From Hymenobacter latericoloratus (GTDB taxonomy: Bacteria > Bacteroidota > Bacteroidia > Cytophagales > Hymenobacteraceae), in the NCBI RefSeq assembly GCF_014199535.1, contig NZ_JACHNV010000002.1, positions 248,001 to 312,000 of the forward strand: DNA of 64,000 nt, in the 5' to 3' direction. The notes beneath the pieces were generated by a model, which searched no databases, was not told where the DNA came from, and saw only the letters and a program-made list of their open reading frames with translations. Positions 1 to 6,621 of this stretch are shown in pieces; the stretch's first letter is position 1; each line of letters starts with the position of its first letter. Both the position numbers and the translations under genes were made by a program.

Positions 1-138
1 AGAAGGGAAGTATTTTATCTTGATAAAGGCCAAAGCGCCTACCACGGCCAGGGCCACCAGCATCCAGATGATGCGCCGACCCGCGCCGCCGGAGCGGTTA
101 TCGGTTACTTCTTGTTCAGTTTCTTGCTGCGTTTGCAT
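1..138 (-). CDS. N-terminal fragment of a single-pass membrane protein (possibly an efflux adaptor)
   Basis: The reading frame starts with ATG at 138 and is open to the left edge, giving 46 residues. A charged, Gln/Glu-rich N-terminus (about residues 1-22, ending GGAGRR) is followed by one strongly hydrophobic segment (about residues 23-40) and then a basic stretch. This is the usual beginning of an anchored periplasmic protein, such as an HlyD/RND membrane-fusion subunit, but nothing beyond the anchor is in the window, so the family cannot be fixed. It is transcribed away from the alkyltransferase-like gene at 426. The 287 bases between them hold no gene I can support. Confidence 0.55.
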   Translation of the reverse strand, partial: MQTQQETEQEVTDNRSGGAGRRIIWMLVALAVVGALAFIKIKYFPS

Positions 139-425
139 GTAGCTACTACGAGTGTGATGCCCTACCCAACGCGGCGTGCGGCTGTGGGTGCAACCGTCAC
201 AACGCTAACCGCCAGGATTAAGTTGGATGGGAGGAGGGGAGTCGGATAACGGGGGTAAGACACAAAAAATAGGTGCGGGTTGCTTAACTGCCGCCGCTGT
301 GGGAGTAGTAGAGTACTATTGCTCTTTTCTGCAGTGTGCCCTTGGCAGCTTGTGCCGCCCAGTGATTTATTTGCCGTAAACCAGAGGAAACCAGAAGAAC
401 CCAGCCGCAACATTCACCGCCTTCC

Positions 426-782
426 ATGTCCTTACCCCGCAACCCCACCGAAAAGCAGCGAAATTTTTTCCAGGAAGTACACGAAGTTGTACGCCTCGTG
501 CCCACTGGCCGCGTCACTACCTACGGGGCAATTGCCCACTACCTGGGGGCCCGGCACGGAGCCCGCATGGTGGGCTGGGCCATGATGGCCGCCCATACCG
601 CCGACGCCTACGTGCCGGCCCACCGGGTAGTAAACCGCAACGGACTACTCACGGGCCGCCAGCACTTTGCCTCGCCCACGGCCATGCAGGAAGCCCTGGA
701 AGCGGAAGGCATTCGGGTAGAGCAGGACGAGGTAGTTGAGTTCAGGCGCCTGTTCTGGGACCCCGCCGCAGAACTGGAATAA
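426..782 (+). CDS. Alkyltransferase-like (ATL) protein of the MGMT family
   Basis: 118 residues matching only the C-terminal DNA-binding domain of O6-alkylguanine-DNA alkyltransferase. The N-terminal part has the helix with PTGRVTTYGAIA (about residues 26-37), and the active-site loop reads PAHRVVNRNG (about 64-73). The acceptor Cys of the canonical PCHRV loop is Ala65 here, so the protein should be unable to take up alkyl groups. Known ATL proteins instead bind O6-alkylguanine, flip it out and hand the lesion to nucleotide excision repair; that role is inferred for this one. The gene ends 75 bases before the convergent response-regulator gene and has no evident operon partner. Confidence 0.85.
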   Translation: MSLPRNPTEKQRNFFQEVHEVVRLVPTGRVTTYGAIAHYLGARHGARMVGWAMMAAHTADAYVPAHRVVNRNGLLTGRQHFASPTAMQEALEAEGIRVEQDEVVEFRRLFWDPAAELE

Positions 783-857
783 AAAGCCCTGTTCCCCGGT
801 GGCTACACCTGGAAACAGGGAAAAAGCTGCCTCAGTGGCAACCCAAGAGGCAAGCTG

Positions 858-1283
858 CTAGAACGTAGTAGTCAGCAAAAATCGGGAGCTATCGGAGTTA
901 GGGCGGTTATCAATGACGCTGTGAATGGCCCCGCGCACTTCCTCCGGGCTGGCGTTTTTGAGCAGGTAGCCGTGCGCACCTTCGGCCCGTAGCGAGTCAA
1001 TCAGCTCCGGCTCATCGTGCATGGAAATAATAATGGAGCGCACCTGCGGGTACTGGGCCCGCAGCAGGCGCACCGTCTGCAGACCATCGAGCACCGGCAT
1101 CTGCAGGTCCATGAGGATTACATCGGGGATGACGCCCTGGTCCAGCCGTTCCAGAAGTTCCTGACCGTCGCCGGCTTCAAACAGCACTTCCATGCCGGGA
1201 AAGCCGCTGATGAGTGCCCGCAACCCCTTACGAAACAGGATATGATCATCAACTACGGCTAGGCGAATGGTGGTAGAACTCAT
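858..1283 (-). CDS. Receiver-domain-only response regulator, NarL/FixJ type
   Basis: 141 residues forming one CheY-like receiver domain. The acidic pocket Asp12-Asp13, phosphoacceptor Asp59 in LMDLQMP, Ser87 and Lys109 (in YLLKNAS) are all in place. The domain closely resembles NarL/LuxR-family regulators, but the protein stops about 20 residues after the last receiver helix, where the linker and LuxR-type DNA-binding helix-turn-helix would begin. No HTH-coding sequence follows in any frame before the convergent gene ending at 782. ATG at 1283 was chosen because it overlaps the stop of the kinase gene (ATGA), a sign of translational coupling; an in-frame start at 1343 would lie inside the kinase gene. 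It is the last gene of the leftward cluster. It may act by protein-protein contact or have lost its output domain. Confidence 0.85.
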   Translation of the reverse strand: MSSTTIRLAVVDDHILFRKGLRALISGFPGMEVLFEAGDGQELLERLDQGVIPDVILMDLQMPVLDGLQTVRLLRAQYPQVRSIIISMHDEPELIDSLRAEGAHGYLLKNASPEEVRGAIHSVIDNRPNSDSSRFLLTTTF

Positions 1284-2092
1284 AGGACGGAAGAGGGAGC
1301 AGGTAGAATTGTAGAAAGGTACGGAACGGGTAAGGAAATCCAAACGCGGGTTCCTTCGCCCGGCGCCGATTCGTGGCGCAGCGTTCCGCGTAGTACGCCA
1401 ACTCGGCTGCGTAAGTTGGTTAATCCCAGGCCGGTACGGGTTCCGGGCGCCGGGGGCTGATCGGGTAGGGTAGGGTCAAAGCCCACGCCGTCATCGGAAT
1501 ACTGCAAGGAAAGTTGGTCAGTCCCGAATTCCACGACAATATGGATGTGGGCCGCGTAGGCGTGGCGCAGGCCGTTCCCCAGCAGCTCCTGCACCACCCG
1601 GTACACAATCAGCTCGTACTTAGGATCGAGGCGGCGCGGCTCGCCTCGCTGCTCTACTTCAACCCGGGTAGGGCCATCAGCCGGGACCGTACGGGCCAGG
1701 GCCTCCAGGGCAAAGGGCAGCCCGAACTTCTGGAGAGCGGCGGGCAGCAGATTGCGGGAAATGCGGCGCACCTCGTTAATGGCCTGATCCAGCAGCGAGG
1801 AAGCCTCCTGGGTTAACTCCGGCTGATCCAGGGTATTGAGGTGGAGCTTGACAATGGCCAGGGTGGTACCCACCCCATCGTGCAGGTCGCCGGCAATGCG
1901 GCGGCGCTCTTCTTCCTGCGCCAGCAGAGCGGCTTCCAGGGCCTGTTGCTGGGCGGCTTCGTGCAGTTCCTGCATCTCTAGTTGCTGCTGAATCAGCCGC
2001 CGCTGGTAGCGCACCACAAAGCCCACAATGCCCAGCGCCAGCAGCAGCAGGATGGGCGTTACGAGAACTAAAGGGATAAGCGCGTCGGGCAT
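1280..2092 (-). CDS. Sensor histidine kinase, HisKA_3/NarX type, with one membrane anchor
   Basis: 270 residues. One transmembrane helix (about 5-28) is followed by a Gln/Glu-rich coiled coil (about 30-62), then the HisKA_3 dimerisation box with phospho-acceptor His71 in GDLHDGVG, and an HATPase_c domain with ELLGNGLRHAY (N box), DDGVGFD and GLGLTNLRSRV (G boxes). There is no extracytoplasmic sensor domain, so input probably comes from a partner. The gene just upstream encodes a seven-helix membrane protein (43-base gap), and the response regulator follows with an ATGA overlap. The kinase should phosphorylate that regulator on Asp59. Confidence 0.9.
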   Translation of the reverse strand: MPDALIPLVLVTPILLLLALGIVGFVVRYQRRLIQQQLEMQELHEAAQQQALEAALLAQEEERRRIAGDLHDGVGTTLAIVKLHLNTLDQPELTQEASSLLDQAINEVRRISRNLLPAALQKFGLPFALEALARTVPADGPTRVEVEQRGEPRRLDPKYELIVYRVVQELLGNGLRHAYAAHIHIVVEFGTDQLSLQYSDDGVGFDPTLPDQPPAPGTRTGLGLTNLRSRVGVLRGTLRHESAPGEGTRVWISLPVPYLSTILPAPSSVL

Positions 2093-2135
2093 GGAAAAGA
2101 TAGAAACCGGCTTTGCCTGACCAAGATACGGGGTT

Positions 2136-2855
2136 TTACCTGACTAGGTGGGGTGGGAGCACCCGGTAGTGTGGCGGCTCCGTGGGCGGCCGCCAGCCAA
2201 TACGAAACCTGAGCCAGCGGGGCAACGCCTGGCGTGGAGATATACTGAGCGCAAAACACAGATACATGCGCGTCAGCAAGCCCATATAAATGAAATTTAT
2301 GAAAGGGAAGTAAGCAAATAAATCATCGTCATTGGAAGGGAATAAGGCTACCGTAATGTATAAAAGAGTGCTGCTGCTAGTATAGAAAAGTACAGCAATG
2401 GAAAACCAAAAAGTAGCTTTGCTTTGCAGCGGAGAGGATATGTTTTCGCTGATTTTATATAATGAAAATAAAGAAAGAGCTAACAAAATAATATTGCCAA
2501 AGGTATTGGAATATAGATTTATATCCTTGGTAATTCCGCCTAGAAAAAGTGCATCCAGTAAGAATACTAAGCTAAAGACGCCCCCTAATACATAAAAATA
2601 CAGCTTCTTAAACAGCTGCAGTTGTTGAAAAGCCAAAAGGTAAAAAGTAAATTCAAAGAGTGAGTAATAGTGGAAAATGAATAAATTATTTCGAGCTACT
2701 TTTTCGCCAATCATGCCCAAAACCCATGTAGCCGCTATAGCCAGAATAAACGAGTAAGTCAGGCGGAATGCTTTGGGCATACTGCCTATCCGGTTAAGCC
2801 CTACGGCCAGCGGAAGTATAAAAAACAGCTCGCTGATCAGGATTAGCTGAAACAT
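2136..2855 (-). CDS. Seven-helix membrane protein, copy B, putative sensor partner of the kinase
   Basis: 239 residues with about seven hydrophobic helices and a short basic, Pro-rich cytoplasmic tail (about 210-239). No characterised family was recognised. It is a distant paralogue of the protein at 3408-4073: both have an N-N-x4-H motif with a downstream Glu followed by a YLLAF/YLFAF stretch at the end of helix 3, and an Asp-x6-Gly-x4-Asn-x-Tyr region after helix 4. Each copy lies downstream of a paralogous small soluble protein. This copy also precedes the sensorless histidine kinase, which suggests that it senses and passes on a signal in the membrane. Its codons are clearly richer in A and T than those of its neighbours, from about 2280 to 2850. 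Confidence 0.7.
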   Translation of the reverse strand: MFQLILISELFFILPLAVGLNRIGSMPKAFRLTYSFILAIAATWVLGMIGEKVARNNLFIFHYYSLFEFTFYLLAFQQLQLFKKLYFYVLGGVFSLVFLLDALFLGGITKDINLYSNTFGNIILLALSLFSLYKISENISSPLQSKATFWFSIAVLFYTSSSTLLYITVALFPSNDDDLFAYFPFINFIYMGLLTRMYLCFALSISPRQALPRWLRFRIGWRPPTEPPHYRVLPPHLVR

Positions 2856-2917
2856 CTGAGTATCAGATAAACGGCTTACTACCCCTGCCGAGGATAGTAA
2901 GCCGTCAGACGCTAGGA

Positions 2918-3301
2918 TTAGTTGCCAGCAAGCTCACCCGTGCTACAGTGGTCGGGGCAGCGGTGGCCCCAATTGCCTACCAGGCCGTCCTCGCCGGTTA
3001 GCTGCCCGTTGTTATCCTTCACTTTCAAGATGTCGTTGCCGTCGCTATCTACACCTACCACAATTATATGGCGCTCCTTATTGGCATCGACTGCCTGATA
3101 GAAGCGCAGCCCCACGCAACGTGGCTGCTCCATAAACTTCTGAAGAAAGTCGTTGTCGAAGTAAGTCGCGTACAGCACTTTCTTTACGGTACCATCATCT
3201 GCTAACTGCGGATGCTCTTTGCGGTAGGTTTTGGTCCAGTCGGCGGCCTCTTGGATGTTGGGGAAGAACTTGCCGGCTTCGGCAGTGAAGGGAGTGCTCA
3301 T
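2918..3301 (-). CDS. Small CPxxC-tailed protein, copy B (unknown family)
   Basis: 127 residues, no signal peptide or membrane segment. It is a paralogue of the protein at 4083-4469. Shared features, in order, are a DWTKTYREH-like stretch near residue 25, a QPRCVGLRFYQ / QPGCTGVRAYY motif near residue 60, a hydrophobic strand (HIIVVGVDSDGNDIL against RLVLVGTDAQDNDML), and a C-terminal CPDHCS / CPPACS pair of cysteines. The conserved cysteines suggest a metal- or redox-sensitive tail (inference). ATG at 3301 starts the part similar to the paralogue; the frame is open ten codons further upstream. The membrane-protein gene B follows after 62 bases. Confidence 0.75.
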   Translation of the reverse strand: MSTPFTAEAGKFFPNIQEAADWTKTYRKEHPQLADDGTVKKVLYATYFDNDFLQKFMEQPRCVGLRFYQAVDANKERHIIVVGVDSDGNDILKVKDNNGQLTGEDGLVGNWGHRCPDHCSTGELAGN

Positions 3302-3407
3302 GCGACAATAGAAAGTAAGAAGAGAAGGCAAGCAAGAATCTCCTGAGAAGTGATGCTTTGCATGGTAGCAGAGGCTGGGCCGTAAGCTACAAAGGCCGAG
3401 GTAGAGT

Positions 3408-4073
3408 TCAGGGCTTCGTCAAATAAAAAGCATAGAACAAGCTGCCGCTCAGCACGCAGAGCATTATGCTATTCACCGAATAAAGGAGGGCAGTGCCAGC
3501 CGCGTCATTCGTTGCTATAAAGTGGTTGCTGAGGCTGTACACCATAATAGTGCCGGCCAAATAAAGCACTATGCCCATGCAGGCGACCACCAGCGGCCGG
3601 GCCAGCATAGGTACGGAGGAGGCAGGAGCTTGATGCAGCTCCTGCTCAAAGTAGAGCAGGCCCAGCAGGATACCCAGGAAACCCTCCAAAGACAAGGTAT
3701 AGCTATTGAGCCGCGTGAAGCCTTCCAGCACCCAGGAATCCAGGCAGGCAAAAGCTAGAAACGCGACTAAGGTAGGCGCAAACCAGTAGCGCGGCAGCCG
3801 CCTGAGAGCGGCACGGAAAGCGAACAGGTACAGTATCGTTTCGCCTACACTGGCGCAGTGGGCAAGGATAATGTTGTTATGCCACACGCGCGCAGCTACT
3901 CGCATCAGTAAGTACACTACCAGCATGTAAGCTGCCAGGTATGCCAGTATGCGCAGAGACGAAGACAGAGAGCCCCAGCGGCGCCCAGCCATAAGCAACG
4001 GAAATACCAGGCTCCAGTACGCCACCGGCTCCGACCAGTCCGCGAGTTGAATTACCCAAGGCGAAACAGCCAT
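3408..4073 (-). CDS. Seven-helix membrane protein, copy A
   Basis: 221 residues with about seven predicted membrane helices and no large loops. It is a paralogue of the membrane protein at 2136-2855 (N-N-x4-H motif with a downstream Glu, YLFAF, then LDSWVLEGFTRLNSYTLSL aligned with LDALFLGGI...NLYSN). The function is unknown; size and topology recall membrane sensors rather than transporters. It starts only 9 bases after the stop of small-protein gene A, so the two are almost certainly co-translated. Unlike copy B it has the GC-rich codon use of the surrounding genome. The next gene, small protein B, begins 106 bases downstream, so the pair may have duplicated as a unit. Confidence 0.7.
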   Translation of the reverse strand: MAVSPWVIQLADWSEPVAYWSLVFPLLMAGRRWGSLSSSLRILAYLAAYMLVVYLLMRVAARVWHNNIILAHCASVGETILYLFAFRAALRRLPRYWFAPTLVAFLAFACLDSWVLEGFTRLNSYTLSLEGFLGILLGLLYFEQELHQAPASSVPMLARPLVVACMGIVLYLAGTIMVYSLSNHFIATNDAAGTALLYSVNSIMLCVLSGSLFYAFYLTKP

Positions 4074-4082
4074 GAGTAGTCG

Positions 4083-4469
4083 TTAACTGTTCAGTATATT
4101 CTGCATGCTACAGGCAGGTGGGCATGCTTTACCAGGGCCGATGATAGTGTCGTCGGTGGCGGCGGTGGTAGCCAAGGCGCTGCTCTCGGTCAGCAGGCTG
4201 GTGGCCTGCGGCAAAGATGCGGTAGGAAGCATGTCGTTATCCTGCGCATCGGTCCCGACGAGCACCAGTCGCCGCTGGTTTTCAGCATCGCGGCCGTAAT
4301 AGGCCCGCACGCCCGTGCAACCAGGCTGCGCTAAAATGGCCTCCAGCGTAGCCCGGGAAAAGCAATGGCCCTTAACGCCATCTGTGTGTTGTTCGCGGTA
4401 GCGGCGGGTCCAGTCGCTGGCCTGATCAAGGCTGAAGGGCTCCTGAGAAAAATCGTTAGGTGTGGGCAT
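4083..4469 (-). CDS. Small CPxxC-tailed protein, copy A (unknown family)
   Basis: 128 residues, soluble, no signal peptide. First gene of a leftward six-gene cluster. It shares with copy B (2918-3301) the DWTRRYREQH segment near residue 20, QPGCTGVRAYYGRD, the strand RLVLVGTDAQDND and a C-terminal CPPACS. The region between the last strand and the cysteine pair is Ala/Thr/Ser-rich and variable. I know of no described family. The fixed partnership with a seven-helix protein suggests a cytoplasmic ligand-binding or regulatory subunit (inference). A Bacteroidota-type promoter lies just upstream at 4510-4540. Confidence 0.75.
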   Translation of the reverse strand: MPTPNDFSQEPFSLDQASDWTRRYREQHTDGVKGHCFSRATLEAILAQPGCTGVRAYYGRDAENQRRLVLVGTDAQDNDMLPTASLPQATSLLTESSALATTAATDDTIIGPGKACPPACSMQNILNS

Positions 4470-4509
4470 TAGGGAGAAGCAGCAGGAATAGGGAGCAAAT
4501 TGTAGCGTT

Positions 4510-4540
4510 CAAATATACCGTATTAGGTATGCAGTGCAAA
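4510..4540 (-). promoter_or_regulatory. Bacteroidota-type promoter of the small-protein/seven-helix/kinase cluster
   Basis: Read on the - strand, TTTG at 4540-4537 is followed after exactly 19 bases by TATATTTG at 4517-4510, a full match to the TTTG-N19-TAnnTTTG consensus used by the Bacteroidota primary sigma factor. Transcription would begin near 4503, leaving a leader of about 35 bases before the ATG at 4469. No other equally good promoter was seen inside the cluster down to 858, which supports one transcript. Confidence 0.75.
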
Positions 4541-4567
4541 TGACAGCTTGCCTGCCCGTTACCTGGC

Positions 4568-4786
4568 TTATTGTCCTGCTTCGTCTTCTTCCTCCAGATT
4601 TTCGAACACCTGATCAATGGCCGACTCAGCGGAGCGCAGCTTTTGCTTGCAGAGGCGGATCAGCTCGGCGGAGCGCTGCACCCGGGTAGTGAGGTCATCC
4701 ACATCTACGGCGTCGGTTTCCAGGGCGCGCAGAATGGTTTCCAGTTCTTCGATGGCTTGACGGTAGGTAAGGTTTTGGGGCGACAT
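4568..4786 (-). CDS. xseB: Exodeoxyribonuclease VII small subunit
   Basis: 72 residues, the usual size of XseB. It carries the family helical hairpin: LTYRQAIEELETILRALE, then VDVDDLTTRVQRSAELIRLCKQKL, ending in an acidic tail. XseB packs on the long coiled coil of XseA to form the ATP-independent single-strand-specific nuclease that trims DNA ends in repair. The gene begins 11 bases after the stop of xseA and is therefore in the same operon. Confidence 0.95.
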   Translation of the reverse strand: MSPQNLTYRQAIEELETILRALETDAVDVDDLTTRVQRSAELIRLCKQKLRSAESAIDQVFENLEEEDEAGQ

Positions 4787-4797
4787 GGCGGAAAGTA

Positions 4798-6291
4798 CTA
4801 AGAAAGAAGAAGGGGGAGCTGCCCCCCTATGCGGGCCGGTACTACCCCGTCGGGGAGGCGCAAAAGCACCTGCTGCCCCGCCCGCAACGGGCCCGTGAAG
4901 GGCTGGCCTTTGGGCGTCAGGAGCCGGATAGTGCCGCCGGTGGGTTGCGCGTTGAGCTGGGCCAGGCGCAGCTCGGCGCGGTGCAGCAGGCGGGTAGCGG
5001 CCAGCTGCAGCTGGTGCTGCCGGCGCAGCAGCTGCTCGCAGCGGCGGCGGTGCAGGCGGCGGAAGTGCCGGGCCAGCATACGGCCCCGCTGGCGCAGGCC
5101 CTGCTCGTGGTGTCGCAGGCTCGTGCGGGCCGCCCGGTGCAGCTGATGGCGGCGGCGGACTAACTGAAGCTCCTGCTGCCGCAGCTGGGCGCGGGGGGTA
5201 GCGGCGGCCTGCCGGATGCGCTGGTGCAGGGCATCGCGCTGGTCCTGGAGCTGGTTCTGGGCTGCCAGGTGGGCGTGGCGCAGCAGGCGGTTAAGGCGGG
5301 TGCCTTCGGCCTGCACGCGTTCCTGGGCCAGCTCCCGAATGCGCAGGCCGTAACCTTCCAGCGCCGCTTCCAGGCGGGCCAGGCGCTCAATGAGGAAGGC
5401 GGCTACTGCTGTCGGCGTTTTCAGGGCCGTATGGGCGGTCAGGTCCACCACGGCCTCGTCCCGCTCGTGGCCAATGCCGGTGAGTACGGGCAGCGGGAAA
5501 GCGCCAATAGCGGCGGCCAAACCAAAATCGTCGAAGGCCAGCAAATCAGTTTTGGAGCCCCCGCCCCGGATAATGACCACGGCATCATACTCGTCGCGGC
5601 GGCGGCGGATGGCATCCAGAGCCGCCCGGATGCTGGCCGGCGAATCGTCGCCCTGCATGAGAGCGGGAAAAAGCGTGAGGGAGAAATCGTAGGGCGCTTC
5701 CTGCAGCTGCTGCACAAAGTCCTGCCAGCCCGCCGCCGTCGGCGACGAAATAACGGCCACCCGCTGCACCCCAATGGGCAAAGTCAGGCGCTTCTGCCGC
5801 TCCAGCAAGTCCTGATCTTGCAGCTTCCGCAGGGTTTCCAGGCGCAGCCGGGCCAGGTCGCCGACGGTGTAGGTGGGGTCAAGGGCCAATACATCGAGGC
5901 TGAGGCCGAACTGCTCGTGAAACTTCACCTGCACCCGCAGCATCACCTTCAGGCCAATGCGCAGCGTCAGGCCGGTTTGCTCCTCAAACACAGCGCTCAA
6001 CTGCTGGTAGCGCTGGCTCCAGATGGTAGCGCGGGCCTGGGCTTTCAGCTGGGCCCCGCGGGCGGTGGTATGTTGGTCGGTGAGGGTGAGGTAGCAATGC
6101 GCCCCATCGAAGCGCGGCAGGGTGAGGTCAGCAATTTCGGCCACTACCCAGTAGGAGTCCACGAACCGCTCGCTCAGCGTTTGGCGCACCCGGGCCAGCA
6201 GCTCGCTCAGCGGCAGGGCCGCGGGCGGCAACGACGACGGTGATTGGGCCGAAGAAAGCCCCGGCTCGGGGCGGCGGTTATACAGGGGCAT
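4798..6291 (-). CDS. xseA: Exodeoxyribonuclease VII large subunit
   Basis: 497 residues. An N-terminal OB-fold (about 25-130, with VVAEIADLTLPRFDGAHCYL) is followed by the catalytic region (about 160-330) with VAVISSPTAAGWQDF, IRGGGSKTDLLAFDD and TGIGHERDEAVVDLTAHTALKTPTAVAAFL. A long Arg/Gln-rich coiled coil (about 330-440) would bind XseB, and a small C-terminal domain closes the protein (GGTIRLLTPKGQPF). The length is slightly above the E. coli enzyme. The operon order xseA-xseB is conserved in many Bacteroidota. Confidence 0.95.
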   Translation of the reverse strand: MPLYNRRPEPGLSSAQSPSSLPPAALPLSELLARVRQTLSERFVDSYWVVAEIADLTLPRFDGAHCYLTLTDQHTTARGAQLKAQARATIWSQRYQQLSAVFEEQTGLTLRIGLKVMLRVQVKFHEQFGLSLDVLALDPTYTVGDLARLRLETLRKLQDQDLLERQKRLTLPIGVQRVAVISSPTAAGWQDFVQQLQEAPYDFSLTLFPALMQGDDSPASIRAALDAIRRRRDEYDAVVIIRGGGSKTDLLAFDDFGLAAAIGAFPLPVLTGIGHERDEAVVDLTAHTALKTPTAVAAFLIERLARLEAALEGYGLRIRELAQERVQAEGTRLNRLLRHAHLAAQNQLQDQRDALHQRIRQAAATPRAQLRQQELQLVRRRHQLHRAARTSLRHHEQGLRQRGRMLARHFRRLHRRRCEQLLRRQHQLQLAATRLLHRAELRLAQLNAQPTGGTIRLLTPKGQPFTGPLRAGQQVLLRLPDGVVPARIGGQLPLLLS

Positions 6292-6325
6292 CAGAGGCGC
6301 AAGTTACGCAGCGGGAAGTGGTGAA

Positions 6326-6530
6326 ATGGTGAGCTGGTGAAATGGTGAGTTTGCTGTTTGGCTGACGCAAGGGGGGTAGGGCGGCAACCAGCGGCAACCC
6401 GCACCTACCCCCCTTGCGTCAGTCAAGTCCGGCGGAGCCACTTAAACCGCCGAACGGTGGACCTCGGTTCCGCCAGGCTGCCCGCTCTGGGGAGCTGAAC
6501 GGCCAACTCCCCCGTTCACCAGCTCACCAT
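6326..6530. repeat. Nested palindromic intergenic element framed by GGTGA arrays
   Basis: This fills the 330-base gap between xseA and the M13 peptidase. The outer arms are ATGGTGAGCTGGTGAA at 6326-6341 and its exact reverse complement at 6515-6530. Inside them a perfect 19-bp palindrome occupies 6362-6380 and 6404-6422 with a 23-base loop, and each arm contains the G-rich heptamer GGGTAGG or its complement. The 6423-6514 stretch is GC-rich without an evident reading frame. The layout (array, hairpin, inverted array) recurs at 13931-14300 and 48016-48390 with a different core. Confidence 0.8.
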
Positions 6531-6621
6531 CTCACTTAGCCAACGCCGGTGGCTGCGGCCGGAAATTATTTTACCTTGCCTTTACATACCCCTGGTTCCA
6601 CCTTTCTATTTTTCTGTTTTC

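Noticed and set aside
5224-6243. A 339-codon + strand frame opposite xseA
   Set aside because: Antisense shadow of xseA; the real gene has all exonuclease VII motifs.
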